From: Xiphydria camelus
Lineage: Eukaryota > Arthropoda > Insecta > Hymenoptera > Xiphydriidae
Length of the DNA stretch: 64,000 nucleotides
Direction: 5' to 3'
Assembly (NCBI GenBank): GCA_963678675.1
Contig: OY783192.1
Coordinates: forward strand, 32,953,250 to 33,017,249
Part shown: piece after piece, positions 22,136 through 32,285 of the stretch
Layout of the letters: each line of letters starts with the position of its first letter
Position numbering within the stretch: the stretch's first letter is position 1
Program-made: the position numbers and the translations under genes
The notes under the pieces: generated by a model
What the model was told of the DNA's origin: nothing
The model's input: the letters and a program-made list of their open reading frames with translations, nothing else
The model's database searches: none

Positions 22136-22380
22136 CACTGAGAAAAATCACCTGATCAATCAATCCAAAATTCTGGAGACCATAACCAAACCGTGTGGTG
22201 AAATATGGATCCTCTCTCTCTCTACCCCTGTTTGGTTCAAGTTACCATTTTCTTGTTAAAATAACTAGACATTTAGTTAGAACAACTAAACATGTAAGTA
22301 GTTAGAATAACTAAATACGTAGTTAGAATAATTCAATATTTGGTTCAACTTACTAGTATTTTGGTTAGAATAACCACTGA
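22136..22380. mobile_element. Family A MITE lacking its right end
   Basis: It starts CACTGAGAAAAATCACCTGA and carries GGTGAAATATGGATCC, AACTAAATACGTAGTTAG-like tandem units and TAGTATTTTGGTTAG. It stops at AACCACTGA without the expected terminal ~30 bases. Ten bases later a family S element begins, so A and S together look like one unit with A's left end and S's right end. Confidence 0.75.
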
Positions 22381-22390
22381 AACAGAGAAA

Positions 22391-22658
22391 CACTGAAAAA
22401 AAATCATTTTTTAAAACTTCAATTTGGTTGCCTCAACTCTATTTATTTTTCCTTGCCCTTTTATGGCATTGAGACACTTGCACCATGAGGTTCGCCGTAT
22501 TCAAGGTGAATTGATTTCCATCTACCAACAAAATTAATTGTATCGAAGGAAATGACAAACGATATGTATATCCAACCAAGCACACAATGGTTAGTTTGTC
22601 GAAATTTAACTTTCGAGCCAAACAATTAGGTCGGAACAACTAAATTTTTTTCTCAGTG
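22391..22658. mobile_element. Family S MITE
   Basis: The left end CACTGAAAAAAAATCATTTT pairs loosely with the right end AACTAAATTTTTTTCTCAGTG (22639-22658), which precedes TA. The inner words AATTTGGTTGCCTCAAC and AAACAATTAGGTCGGAACAA pair too. A partial relative is at 31963. It includes a 66-codon frame with no domain. Confidence 0.7.
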
Positions 22659-22752
22659 TATACCCGAGTCGAAGATTTTGACCTGTTCCATTCTGAATAG
22701 ACCTGCTTTAAGGTCTGTTTAGACCTGGGTAGACCGGGTAGATTCGGGTATA
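22659..22752. mobile_element. Small palindromic element T
   Basis: The ends TATACCCGAGTC and GATTCGGGTATA are inverse. The 94-base body repeats GACCTG or its near variants four times (22679, 22702 and the AGACCTGGGTAGACCGGG block). It directly follows the TA of the S element. It is too short to classify. Confidence 0.55.
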
Positions 22753-23399
22753 ATTTCCCGAAAGTTCCGCGAAAATAGCCAAAGTGGCAACGTCGATCGC
22801 GAGATAAACGAGAGAGCTCTTATCGCCGAGAGAGAGCGAGCTCAACCGGTAAGAATATACTCGCGCTATATCCTCCGATTATTATGCACGCGTGTTTCTC
22901 CATCCGGCAACCACACACACACCTGTCACTTTCCGTAATGACCAATGCGTCGCGCAAGACGGTCTCTCCCCGGGGAGCTTGGTTTTCTCGGAAGAGACGC
23001 CGGGGGTGGGAAGAGCGTACCCTCCGTTTTCCGTACTCCTCGTATAATGGCAATTACGCACCTGCGTACATTTTCGTATTCCACGGAACGGCTGGTGTCT
23101 GGCAATCGAGTCGTTAAACAGTCGACGCTCGCTATAACGACGCGTCGGTTATAATAGTTACGCGAAGCGGTGTTCAAATGGAGGGCCGGTGAGCAATTAG
23201 ACTCGACGAATTCTCCGCGGGGCGCCGAAAGCTCAATTTCCCGAATTCCGAGAAAAATCGTCCAATGGCTCAGCGATTTCCATGCGGACGTCGCGTCGCG
23301 GGGTCTTAATGGGGGAGTTGGTTGATGTTCACAGTATATGTAATATTTCTACTTAAGAAAATTCGTTATAAATATTTATAACTATGTCATTTTTAAGAG
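22753..23399. other. Unique DNA, no gene recognised
   Basis: GC-rich with overlapping frames of 62-83 codons on both strands. Nothing else is recognised. Confidence 0.55.
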
Positions 23400-23776
23400 A
23401 GAAATTTCTCTCAGAGCGAAATTTGATTGGAAGAACGATAATTTAACCAGAAAGCGTGGTCGATTTTAGCGCCAGTCATAATTCCATAGTTATTTTGACC
23501 TGTGAGATTCTAGTTAGAGAAACAAGAGATCAGGATTCCTGCAACCAGGTCAACTTGCAGCATGGTCAATTGATGTCTCCAACGTCTTTTTATATTTCAT
23601 AAACTGCAATATTTATCGTAAACTATAATCACGTTTTTACTACAATAACCACGCAACAAAAGTTATTTCGACCGTTGCATTCATGACCTGTCAAACTATA
23701 AATATGGTGCTGTGGCAACCATAAAAAGTCAACCTTGCGATTATGGTTGATCTTGCTACCCACTTTCCCCTCAGTG
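23400..23776. mobile_element. Family N MITE, copy 1
   Basis: The right end, CCACTTTCCCCTCAGTG next to TA, is the inverse of a CACTGAGGGGAAAGTGG terminus. The left end is decayed (AATTTCTCTCAGAGCG). On the minus strand it matches N2 (29204-29835) through CATAATCGCAAGGTTG, TCAATTGACCATGCTGCAAG, TTGACCTGGTTGCAG and AAAATCGACCACG. About 377 bases, no gene. Confidence 0.75.
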
Positions 23777-23778
23777 TA

Positions 23779-24998
23779 GGGAAATAAAAAAAAAACCCTT
23801 TCCTGCTCTTATACCTATTCTACAGCGCCACAGAATGAAAATTACTTGGGCTGTCACTTGATTGACTGAGACTCGGTGACGTTGCTCACGATCAGAGACG
23901 CGTATAAAAAATCTCAATTTTCTTTATTTCTTATATCGAAACGGTGCACGCCAAATTTTCTTTCAACTATTGATCCAGTATCGGAATAATATGCAGAACC
24001 AGAAAATAAAATGAAAAAAAAATGACGTAACTTCCGCTTTGTTCCGAGTAGAGCAAATGCGCTTCTTCGAAAGAAAGAGGATTTATTCGAATCCTCGACC
24101 CATTTCGTATTGGGAATGTATGGTTTCTCTGTAGTCGCGCCGAGTGCGAGGCTGCGTATCGGTGTTCGATTCGTATCGAATGAGCGACGTCCTCAGACCG
24201 GATGAGAGTCGATCTCTGCATACCCTCGCGACCGATTATCTCGTACGTCTCCGCACGCACGCTCGTTATTATCAATATTATTACCCCGTTGCGATTTCGT
24301 ATCCGGCACCAATAAGTAGAGCTCCTCCGCTTCGAGCTGCATCGTGCCAGCTCCATCAGTCACGACTCTCCCCGTAATTGCGTTCGTACAAATAAACCTC
24401 TTTATTTATGCGACGTCTTCGTTTCCCGCCGAGTAATTAAGGGGAGATTATTAATCGCCACGTTATCTCTTTCTCGAAGAAGCGTTTAACGGTCGTATAA
24501 AATAGTTTCGAATGCGCGAGAGACGTTTAAGGGAGGTCGGATTCCAACCGACACCTTCCACGATAAAACGGATCGATCTTGATCTCTCGATCCGTCGTCG
24601 TTTATGAACGATCGGGGAATAAATATCGAGACGAAGAGCGTTTCTATACGCCAGTATTTATAGACTAAATGCTCGTTGCTCTCGCGTGGGTAATCCAAGC
24701 GCAGCTTCCGGGTGCACCTACAGCGACAGATCGGTTCCGATGCACCGAAGCAATGCAGCGGCGAGGACTCTCGAGGATATTTACGTACTGTACGGTCGAT
24801 AGCCTCGTAACAAGGGATTACCCGGAGAATTTACCGACCGCGTCTAACAGACCCGAGCGCGAGTAAGACTCTCGCTCGCTAATCCCAATTAATCGCTCGT
24901 AGGATTAGCATTGGAGTTAGTTATTCGCGGTATTTCGCGGATCGTACCCGATTATGCGCGGTACGCGTCGTTGATGCACCCCGCGTGGCACCCGTTAC
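23779..24998. other. Unique DNA, no gene recognised
   Basis: Contains a 129-codon minus frame (23967-24356) and shorter frames, none with a recognisable domain. Confidence 0.5.
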
Positions 24999-25345
24999 AC
25001 GCTGAGAAAAATAACTTGGTTAAAATGACGAAATGCATCTGGTCGAAAGAGTTGAGTTAGTCTAACCGAAATACTAGTCAGTTGAACTGAATATTTACAC
25101 AGTAAAAAATATACCTATATTATATATATACACCACATCTGGTGTCATTCAGTCTTACGCCATTGTTACTGAATACCAAAAGTGATTTATATGGGCCCAC
25201 ACCGCAGAATTTTCAACAGTGTAGTTATTCTAACTATATGTTTGGTTATTCTAATCAGAAGATGGTCAGTTTAACCGAACTGATGGAGAATCCATATTTC
25301 ACCAAACGGTTTGGTTATGGGCTTCAGGATTTTGGTTTGATTGAC
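24999..25345. mobile_element. Family A MITE, interrupted
   Basis: It begins CACGCTGAGAAAAATAACTT and has A landmarks on both sides of a 124-base insertion. GTTGAACTGAATATTTA is followed after the insert by TAGTTATTCTAACTATATG. The right part carries GGAGAATCCATATTTCACCA and AGGATTTTGGTTTGATTGA. Its terminal bases merge into the start of element V. Confidence 0.8.
25098..25221. mobile_element. Family G insertion in A, TA target
   Basis: Bounded by TA (25096-25097, 25222-25223). Uninterrupted A copies read AATATTTAGTTATTCT here, so removal of 124 bases plus one TA restores the host. The ends are CACAGTAAAAAATATACC and TTTTCAACAGTG, a short imperfect inverted pair. ACACCACATCTGGTGTCATT and GCCATTGTTA link it to the element at 53704. 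Confidence 0.8.
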
Positions 25346-25439
25346 CACGCGGAATAAAATAAATCGTAGCATTTACAAAGTCTGCGGTAAATTTCGAGAT
25401 AAGGCCAATTTATTGTTACGATAACTACGATTTTAATAA

Positions 25440-25626
25440 ACTGAGATAAAAGTGTAGCAAATTTGACTAAATCGGCGATTACGGGTGAAGGAGTGCAGAT
25501 CAAGTTACTTGAACTGATAAATGATTTGCATGGTCTACAGCCTGTTTCCTTCAAATGGTCGTTAATCGCTGTAACTAAATTTATTAATCGGAGCAACTAA
25601 TTTTGCATTCCCCTACCCGTAAACGC
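25440..25626. mobile_element. Family Q copy inside V
   Basis: It matches 52244-52462: TTGACTAAATCGGCGATTAC, then GGGTG, a GTGCAGAT word, GGTCTACAGCCTGTTTCCTT and GTTAATCGCTGTAACTAAAT, then a GCATTCCCCTACC block. It starts ACTGAGATAAAAG, a decayed clan terminus. Its right edge is where hairpin U begins. Confidence 0.7.
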
Positions 25627-25841
25627 CATATGTGAAGCTAAACTTACTCGCCAGGAAAGAAACTTCAATCGCTATTATCTCATTATCCATCAATTTTTGG
25701 CCTATATTGACACAAGACTTTATTATAGATTGAAGCGTAATCTTCAAAAAAGTATTATACAAATATAAACCAAAAGCTCATAGGTAATGAGATAATAATG
25801 ATTGAAGTTTCTTTCCTGGCAAGAAAGTTTAGCCTTATATG
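25627..25841. mobile_element. Hairpin U, related to family G
   Basis: The left arm CATATGTGAAGCTAAACTTA pairs with the right arm ending AAGTTTAGCCTTATATG. The arms share the CGCCAGGAAAGAAACTTCAA type block and its inverse, and TTATCTCATTA with TAATGAGATAA. The left arm also matches 53832-53905 in G1 (TTACTCGCCAGGAAAGAA). About 215 bases, no gene. Confidence 0.75.
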
Positions 25842-26000
25842 TTATTCTCTCAGAGAGTATAAAAATTATAGTAACACTTGTAGAAGTTGCAAGCGTTGCT
25901 ACAATTTTTACTAAAATTACAGTTCTCGTAACAATAAATTGGCCTTGCCCTGAAACCAACCACAAGCTTTGTAAACGCTACAATTAATTTTTTCCGTGTA

Positions 26001-27371
26001 GATTATTTTTCTCACAATCACAGTGCAGATGCAGCGGCGCGAAATCATCGACGCGTACCCGCGCGCGGCTGTAATACCTACCGCGATCGCGCGCCATTGA
26101 TCACTTCTATCTAAAAGATCCACCGCGTCCCGATTTCTACCATACGCGCCCGTCACGGATATCCGCGTCGATCCACCTCGCATACATTTCCCGGGGCGAG
26201 AGAATCTCAGGGATATTTATCGCCTCGCGCGACTCGACTCTATTTTTCCTACCCCCTTCGCGCGCCGCGGTTGCGTTCCACTCGTAGGGACGATGAGGAA
26301 TGGGCCGGAGGTCCTTCCGGCCTGCGGACTGCGACGCCGGGGCCCGCTTCTCCTCGAACAAAAGAGGCGGATCGCCGGAATGAGCGATTCGACAATCCGA
26401 CTCGAATCGTATCAATCGCTGTCGCGACACAATCGAAACGACGTGTTACCTGCCCTTTTCAGGTCCCCGTCATTGTCGGGCCGATCACAATACCCATTGA
26501 TCCGCCATCGATATCCCGCGAGGAGGAGTATTAGGGCGAACCTGGCGCCTGTTGACCCCGTGCCATCCTAGAGTCGTTCGACTACCGAACGCGCCGCGTC
26601 CTATACCTCCCTCTCTCTTTCCAACAGCCCCCGGGGGGTGCGAGAGTGGCGAGGGAAGTTGCGTGTTTTGCGGAATATAGAGGTGCATCCGCGTCGCCTC
26701 TGCGACCACCCCTCTCGCTGCGCGCCCCTCTTTTGCACTCAGTTCGCTTTCCTCCCCTGCGACGGCGCGCGCAGCGCGCGCTGTACCGCAGCGACGTTTA
26801 TTGTATTGATATTAATCGATGTCGAAGGGTCGCAACGCTCGAGGACCGCACCTGTTTACGGTTACTCCCCGCACATGCACCTCTGGATCCGTGCATGAGA
26901 ATATCATTGGGCGGGGGTACGCGTGTGTATGCACGGAAGAGAATGTGTATTAGCGGGGAAGAGTGTGTATTGATATGGACCGCGCGCGGGGATGTGGGTT
27001 ATACAAAGGAGGATCGTGTGTACCGATCGTCGAGAACTCTTTTGTCGGCCGTCCTGCGGTTGGATTTATATCGCAGGGTGGTTTTCGGTATCCGCAAAGC
27101 CTCTCGTACGGATATAACTGTGTGCGCGGGTACATGGGATGGCGCGGTGTACGTAGGACCGAGGTTTTCGATGGGACTCTCGGACGCTTGACGTCATAAT
27201 CGCGGGGCTCTTCGTGATCCCTTCTGACCGCATTGATGACGCACGCGCGTATACCCCACCTTTCTCTCTCTGTACGTTTAATCTCTCTGCAATTGATATC
27301 GAAATGCGATTCGACCGGTGATAATACCACTCGAAGTATTCGTTGGAAATTGAAATATTGCTATGGCAATG
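26001..27371. other. CpG-rich DNA, no gene recognised
   Basis: The longest frame is 181 codons (26646-27191), Arg-rich, overlapped by antisense frames and lacking a domain. No repeats are recognised. Confidence 0.5.
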
Positions 27372-27538
27372 CACTGTAAAAGAAATTGTACTGAAATTAA
27401 TATAATCGCATATAAAACTTTTATTCAGTGCGTGATTATGAAAATTAATATATTCCGTGTTATGTGTGTGTGAAGTGTATATTTAATTTACCGTAATTGT
27501 ACATAAAGTTCGACAAATGTTTAATACAAATTCCGCTA
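27372..27538. mobile_element. Family K MITE, right end missing
   Basis: The left end CACTGTAAAAGAAATTGTAC is followed by TTTTATTCAGTGCGTGATTA and TGAAAATTAATATATTCC, then an ACAAAGTTCGACAAATGTTT word also found in the copy near 60600. The right half is lost. Confidence 0.65.
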
Positions 27539-27831
27539 AGGATACACACGATTCCTATACGCGCCACGGAAGCTGTGAGAAAGTCGCTCCCCGGAGAAAA
27601 TTCCTACGAGCTCGCGGGCGCCTCTTATCCGACAATGAGATAAGTCGACGCGCGTTCCAGTCGATAAGATTCTTCGATTGTGTGTACCGGCGCTGACGAA
27701 GAAAGAGAGAGAGGAGTCTTTTCAGTCTCCACGCGGCGGAGGGGACTCTCCCGGAAGAGGAAGTGGGCATTTGTTCGCGGCCCTTTGACCTTTTCGTTCG
27801 CATTCTTTGGTACATCGGGCGAGATCTTGGC

Positions 27832-27865
<34 letters not shown>

Positions 27866-28074
27866 GGCGCCAGAGAGTGCAGAAATCTTTATTTCAATGG
27901 GATACGAGATCTAGAACTATAGATACGGGAGGAGTGTACGGGGTCGGCGGTGATTAACATGCAGAGATCGATCTATTAAACGACAATGGAAAGATGCAAT
28001 CTTTGTTACGTCGACTAGATAACATTCTCGTCATTATGCGAAAGCCGACAAATGATCTATTAGAAATCGTTATG
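27539..28074. other. Unique DNA with (GA)n run
   Basis: A GA microsatellite occupies 27839-27866. An 80-codon frame reads through it. No gene is called. Confidence 0.6.
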
Positions 28075-28242
28075 CACTGAGGAAAAAATGTTTTTAATTG
28101 AAATAAACGTGTCTGAGGGCACATTTATTTAATTCAAATGAATACCGATTTAATTGAAATAATAAATTGATAATTGAATAAACGTGCTCTTAAGAAGATC
28201 TAAAAAAAAGTCTATTTCGATGAAGCAAAATTTCTCGTCAGT
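28075..28242. mobile_element. Family I MITE, copy 1
   Basis: The ends CACTGAGGAAAAAATG and AAAATTTCTCGTCAGTG frame arms AAATAAACGTGTCTGAGG/GCACATTTATTTAATTCA and their inverses. Compare 29260-29479, which has the same GAAATAAACGTG and GAGCACATTTATTCGAAT words. About 168 bases, non-coding. Confidence 0.75.
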
Positions 28243-29201
28243 GTGTATATATGTAGCAGATTATTATTGTTATCGCCACTAAATGAAGGCAATGGTCTGT
28301 ACTGTTAAAAATATTTATTTTAAGCTTCAGAAAAGTACCTACTGAAGTTCTTATGCAACAAATGTATCTCGCGAATATCATATATAATTCCCCTGAAATT
28401 CAGAAAAGCGCGTGCATGAATTATGGATTTCTATAAGATTGTGCCTCAAAATTAAGAAACGCTCAAAATATTACGAAATTATTACTTGGAGTTAAGATAA
28501 ATAGTGCGCCTTTTAAGACGAAGAGTATAATTTCGTAAATTGAAGGTACATCCTAGTATTATCGTGTCTGAAAACTTTTAGTAGTGTGCAGGAAGTAATG
28601 CGAGCAATTATTAACTACCCGCCGCCTCGCGCGCACGCGAATCGCTCCGGCTACTTCATCCGGTCGAACCGCGCTCGTTATCTCGATTCGATTGGTGCGT
28701 ACGCGAGAAAACTCGAAGGTCGCGCACACTCTGCGGACGCCCGATGGCGTAGTGAACAAGTCCGGCAGCCACGCGGCGAAGCCAACAAGAAATCTTCGTC
28801 ATTATACACTCGCACATGTTCCCAGCTATTTTAATTGAAGCCTCCCAGTCCGCGGCTACCGTCGGCCAGTCGCTCTCGTTCTCACCTCTTTTTTTTTCGG
28901 GGGGCACTGCTCGTTCTTCTTTCCCGTGCCGCGTTTCTCTTTTTTCTCTCCAGTGCGATCTTCCCCTTCCCTTCTCCCCGTATAGCGCGCGTCTCTCCAC
29001 CCCCGCACTCTACTCTTCGCCACACTACTCGTCGTTAAAACCATCAGCGACGACGGCGGATTTGCTCGTAATTAATTATTTCTCAAGGTTGAGGTTATAT
29101 CCGCGGGTGATTTTTTTTTCATTCTCCTTATTTATCCATCCTCTCGCGTCTGTCGGTGTGTTCCTCCGTCGGTACTCTCGTCCCTCTGTCGTACGTCTGT
29201 C
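28243..29201. other. Unique DNA, no gene recognised
   Basis: AT-rich to about 28560, then GC-rich with CT-rich patches (28880-29000). A 134-codon Ser/Leu/Phe-rich plus frame at 28816-29220 comes from the CT-rich composition and is not called. Confidence 0.55.
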
Positions 29202-29203
29202 TA

Positions 29204-29835
29204 TACTGAGAGAAAAGTGAGTAGTTAAACCATCCATAATAATCGTAAGGTTGCTAGTATACTGAAAAAAAATTGGCTTGATCGAAATAAACGTGCTTTT
29301 GGATAGTCTTAAGAGCACATTTATTCGAATCAAATGAATATCGATTTGATACAAATAATATTCTATTCAATCAATAATATTTTTATTTGTTCAATCGATA
29401 TTCATTCTAATGAATAAATGTGCTCTCAGGACTATTCAAAAATACGTTTATTTCGATCAAGTAAATTGTTTTCTCAGTGTACTATATTCACGATTGAACA
29501 GATTATGAATGCAGTCAAAATAATTTTGATTGCATGATTATAGCAACAACGAGGTTATGATTTATAATAGCCATGCGTCCTGAATAAATTAACCACAAAA
29601 GTAGACCAATAATATTACTGCATGGTAGTGTCAACTATATAAAAAAGATTTGGGACATGAATCGATCATGCTGCAAATTGACTTGGTTGCAATAATTCTG
29701 ATCTTTTTTGTTACTATAACCAAAATTTCATTGCTTAGAACAACTATAGAATTACGATTTGCGCCAAAATCGACCACGATCTGTGGTTAAATTATAGTTC
29801 CTTTAATCAGATTTTTTAGTAATAAACTTTTAGTA
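29204..29835. mobile_element. Family N MITE, copy 2, interrupted by I
   Basis: It begins TACTGAGAGAAAAGTGAGTA after TA. The first ~55 bases (CCATAATAATCGTAAGGTTG) match N1. A family I element then interrupts, and N resumes at CTATATTCACGATTGAAC, continuing through ATGCTGCAAATTGACTTGGT, AAAATCGACCACGATCT and TTAATCAGATTTTTTAG. A family A element follows immediately. Confidence 0.75.
29260..29479. mobile_element. Family I MITE inserted in N2
   Basis: Flanked by TA at 29258-29259 and 29480-29481. The left end TACTGAAAAAAAATTGGCTT and right end AATTGTTTTCTCAGTG are inverse, and the arms pair almost throughout (TGATCGAAATAAACGTGCTT against ATACGTTTATTTCGATCAAG). The 220-base copy is a long foldback. 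N1 provides the empty-site comparison. Confidence 0.85.
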
Positions 29836-30066
29836 GAAAAGTAATTTGGTTAAAATGACAAAACGATTCTAGTTAGACGCATTTAATCATTCTAACCAAA
29901 ATACTGGTCAATTGAACTAAATATTTAGTTATTCTATCCAATTGTTTAGTTATTCTAACCAAAAATTGGTCAATTTATCAAACAGATGAAGGATCCATAT
30001 TTCACCAAGTATTTTGTTCATCGTCTCGAAGGTTTTGGTTAAATTGGCCAAATTTTTTTCTCAATG
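29834..30066. mobile_element. Family A MITE, complete
   Basis: About 233 bases from AGAAAAGTAATTTGGTTAAA to CCAAATTTTTTTCTCAATG. Landmarks in order: AAATGACAAAACG, ATTCTAACCAAAATACTGG, TTGAACTAAATATTTAGTTA, GAAGGATCCATATTTCACCA and AAGGTTTTGGTTAAATTGG. It is the uninterrupted reference used here for the A nests. No coding sequence. Confidence 0.85.
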
Positions 30067-30689
30067 TTTGCAGCGTTCGACCAACCCTCGCGGTTCGTAC
30101 CTCCCTCTTTCGGCTCGGATTATTCGTACGTTTGATCGCGTCTATCTAGCTCTGTGGACCGAAAGTACAGCCTCTCTCCACACTCTATAATGCGCTCGTC
30201 AACTCAATCTCGTCCTCGTTGCGTTTACCCGCATGCACCCGTGCGATATATATATTATATTATGTACACGTGGAATTGTGTATAAATACAGACGCACTGT
30301 TCACTTGCGCACCAAGTGCGGTACGTGCTGCGTGCGGGGCACGCACGCACGCACGCAGGCAGGATACGCACGGATTGCGAGGCGACGCTTCGTTTCGCAT
30401 GTAGATAAGCGACGCGTGAAGCCGCTACGTCGCCGTAGTCGTTATTAATAAGTCCGTTGATCGACGGCATCATCGGATCTAGCGTCGAGATACGGTCGAG
30501 TGGAAGGAAGGAGGGACGCGGTGTCTCGTCCGAGTGTCGAATTTAGAATGAAGAGTGGAGAGTGTCGAAAGAGGGAATCGAAATATTTTTTGGCAAAGTC
30601 GTGATGCATATGAGACGTGTTGCACTGCACTGCACTTTGAGGGATTCTTATATTTATTGTTATTACTGTGACATTTCATAATACATTTC
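30067..30689. other. Unique DNA, no gene recognised
   Basis: A short (GCAC)4-like run is at 30340-30356. Frames up to 72 codons overlap on both strands. Nothing else is seen. Confidence 0.55.
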
Positions 30690-31144
30690 GAGGTAAAGTC
30701 ACCGTGCTCAATCTCCGTATATTGATATCTATCCGATCGAAAATTTAATTAAATTTGAAAAACAGTTACGTAGGAAAAGATCCGATAAGAAGTCTTTATT
30801 CATAAGAATATAAGCAGTATGCGTTTCATTTAATCGGGATTAAGCATTGTATTATCGATTCGTAATGCTCAGTTAACACGCCGAACTGCATTGCACCTCG
30901 ATAGATTGGTTTATTTATTACCATTGGTATCATTACCGCACAGTCTCATTAAAAATGTTGAGGTAAAGTCACCGTATGCAATCTCCTTCAATTGGCATCG
31001 ATCCGAGCGAAGCTCCGATTAAAATGAAATAAAATTACATAGGTAGGAAAAGGTCCGGTAAGAAGCCTTTATTCACAGAAACGCAAGAACCGTGCATTTC
31101 ATTTCATCGGGATTAGGTATACTCTTCTCGAAATACTCGGTTAA
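30690..31144. repeat. Direct repeat, two ~187-base copies 270 bases apart
   Basis: Copy 1 (30690-30876) and copy 2 (30960-31144) share GAGGTAAAGTCACCGT, CAATCTCC, GGAAAAG, CCG with TAAGAAG and CTTTATTCA, CATTTCAT, ATCGGGATTA and CTCRGTTAA in the same order, with roughly a quarter of bases changed and almost no net length change. No inverted ends are seen, so it looks like an old segmental duplication, not a transposon. Confidence 0.8.
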
Positions 31145-31419
31145 TCCTACTCGTCCGTTACCCCGCGTAACGATTGACCCTCTTCTCCCCTAGTGCATCC
31201 GACGATCGCCCGTTCGGATCAATTCGTTCATCGCGCGGGTCGCTCACTCGTGAAACAATCGTTTCGCCAAACATCTCACGGCCGATTTGCGGCATAATAA
31301 CCGGGGGCTTTGACTTCTAATACCCGAGCCTCTCTACGCCCCCTCCTTCCTCCCCTCGTCCATCCTCGACCGCGCGATATACGAGGAAGGTAAAGAGCCA
31401 AAGAGAGAACGAGAGAGGA

Positions 31420-31461
<42 letters not shown>

Positions 31462-31962
31462 GCCCGCAGGAGTACTCGTGATATAAGGCACGGCATTGTC
31501 GGTCGGCGGAATGGACGTTCGCCTCGAGAGGCTCTTTGCTTTCTTCCGGCGGTGGAATCTTTCGTTCCTCGAGTGGCCACCCTTTCTTCTCTCTTTCCGC
31601 CCCTCCTATATCGCGATTCCACCACCACCGTTACAATCGCGGCCAACTACCACCGACATCGACTGTGTGCCGGCTCCCGGTCACCCCCGGCGGGGACTGC
31701 TCTCCTTCTTCGCGGTCCCCCCCCCCCCCTTGCGTATAGGTACTCTCTTTCCCTCGTCCTTCGCGGCACGACTCTTTAATCTTCCGGCCTGTTGCAAGTG
31801 GAAGAGCTCCGGAAGAGTTCCGAATCGTGTTCACCGTCGAAGCGCGGTCCAAATATCGGTTAATTTGAGGGATGACGAGGCGACGGTCACGTGTAGGGTT
31901 GTACAGGGGGAACGTCTATCGACACCCACGCTTCTGTCGATCTTACGCCGGATGTTAGCATA
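31145..31962. other. Unique DNA with (GA)n and poly-C
   Basis: (GA)n at about 31422-31460 and a 13-C run at 31717-31729. Frames of 109 codons minus and 156 codons plus are low-complexity and not called. Confidence 0.6.
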
Positions 31963-32059
31963 TTGAAAAAGAAATTTAGAGTTCCAACCAAATTGTTTGG
32001 TCGGAGGTTAAATTTTGTCAAATTAATCATCATGTGCTTGATTGGACTGTGTAGGTACC
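31963..32059. mobile_element. Family S fragment
   Basis: On the opposite strand to the copy at 22391 it matches TTGAAAAAGAAATTTAGAGT, CCAAATTGTTTGGTCGG, GTTAAATTTTGTCAAATTAA and TGTGCTTGATTGGA. Only one end is present. It is cut by the hairpin M6 at 32062. Confidence 0.65.
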
Positions 32060-32061
32060 TA

Positions 32062-32283
32062 TATGTCGTAGGCAAATAGTAACTTTTTAGGCAAGTAGCT
32101 TCTGTGGCTTCGCTCGCTCCGCCGATTCTAGCTTAATCTAACGTAATCTAACCTTACCAAATCTTATTTATTTACATTTCAATGTGTTAAGTTAGGTTAG
32201 GTTAGGTTAGAATCGGCGGAGCGAGCGAAGCGAGTGAAGCCACAAAAGCTATTTGCCTAAAGTTACTGTTTGCCTGCGACATA
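32062..32283. mobile_element. Hairpin MITE M6 carrying TTAGG repeats
   Basis: Flanked by TA (32060-32061, 32284-32285). The left arm TATGTCGTAGGCAAATAGTA pairs with the inverse of the right arm TACTGTTTGCCTGCGACATA. Pairing continues through GTGGCTTCGCTCGCTCCGCC, GATTCTA and the CTAACC words. The right arm includes TTAGGTTAGGTTAGGTTAG (32192-32210), an insect-telomere-type array, paired with degenerate CTAACGTAATCTAACC on the left. The target and end shape fit TA-specific MITEs. Confidence 0.85.
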
Positions 32284-32285
32284 TA

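Larger units (their letters stand above)
25346..25998. mobile_element. Large inverted-repeat element V containing Q and U
   Basis: The left arm reads TCGTAGCATTTACAAAGTCT, then AAGGCCAATTTATTGTTACG. The right arm is the inverse, with CGTAACAATAAATTGGCCTT and AGCTTTGTAAACGCTACAAT, ending TTTTTTCCGTG before TA. Arms of about 75 bases align well. Between them lie a family Q copy and a U hairpin. Its end CACGGAAAAAA places it in the CACGGARAAA clan. Confidence 0.75.

Noticed and set aside
32192..32210. TTAGG units as evidence of a chromosome end
   Set aside because: Only 19 bases and located in one arm of a MITE hairpin, with ordinary sequence on both sides. Interstitial, not telomeric.
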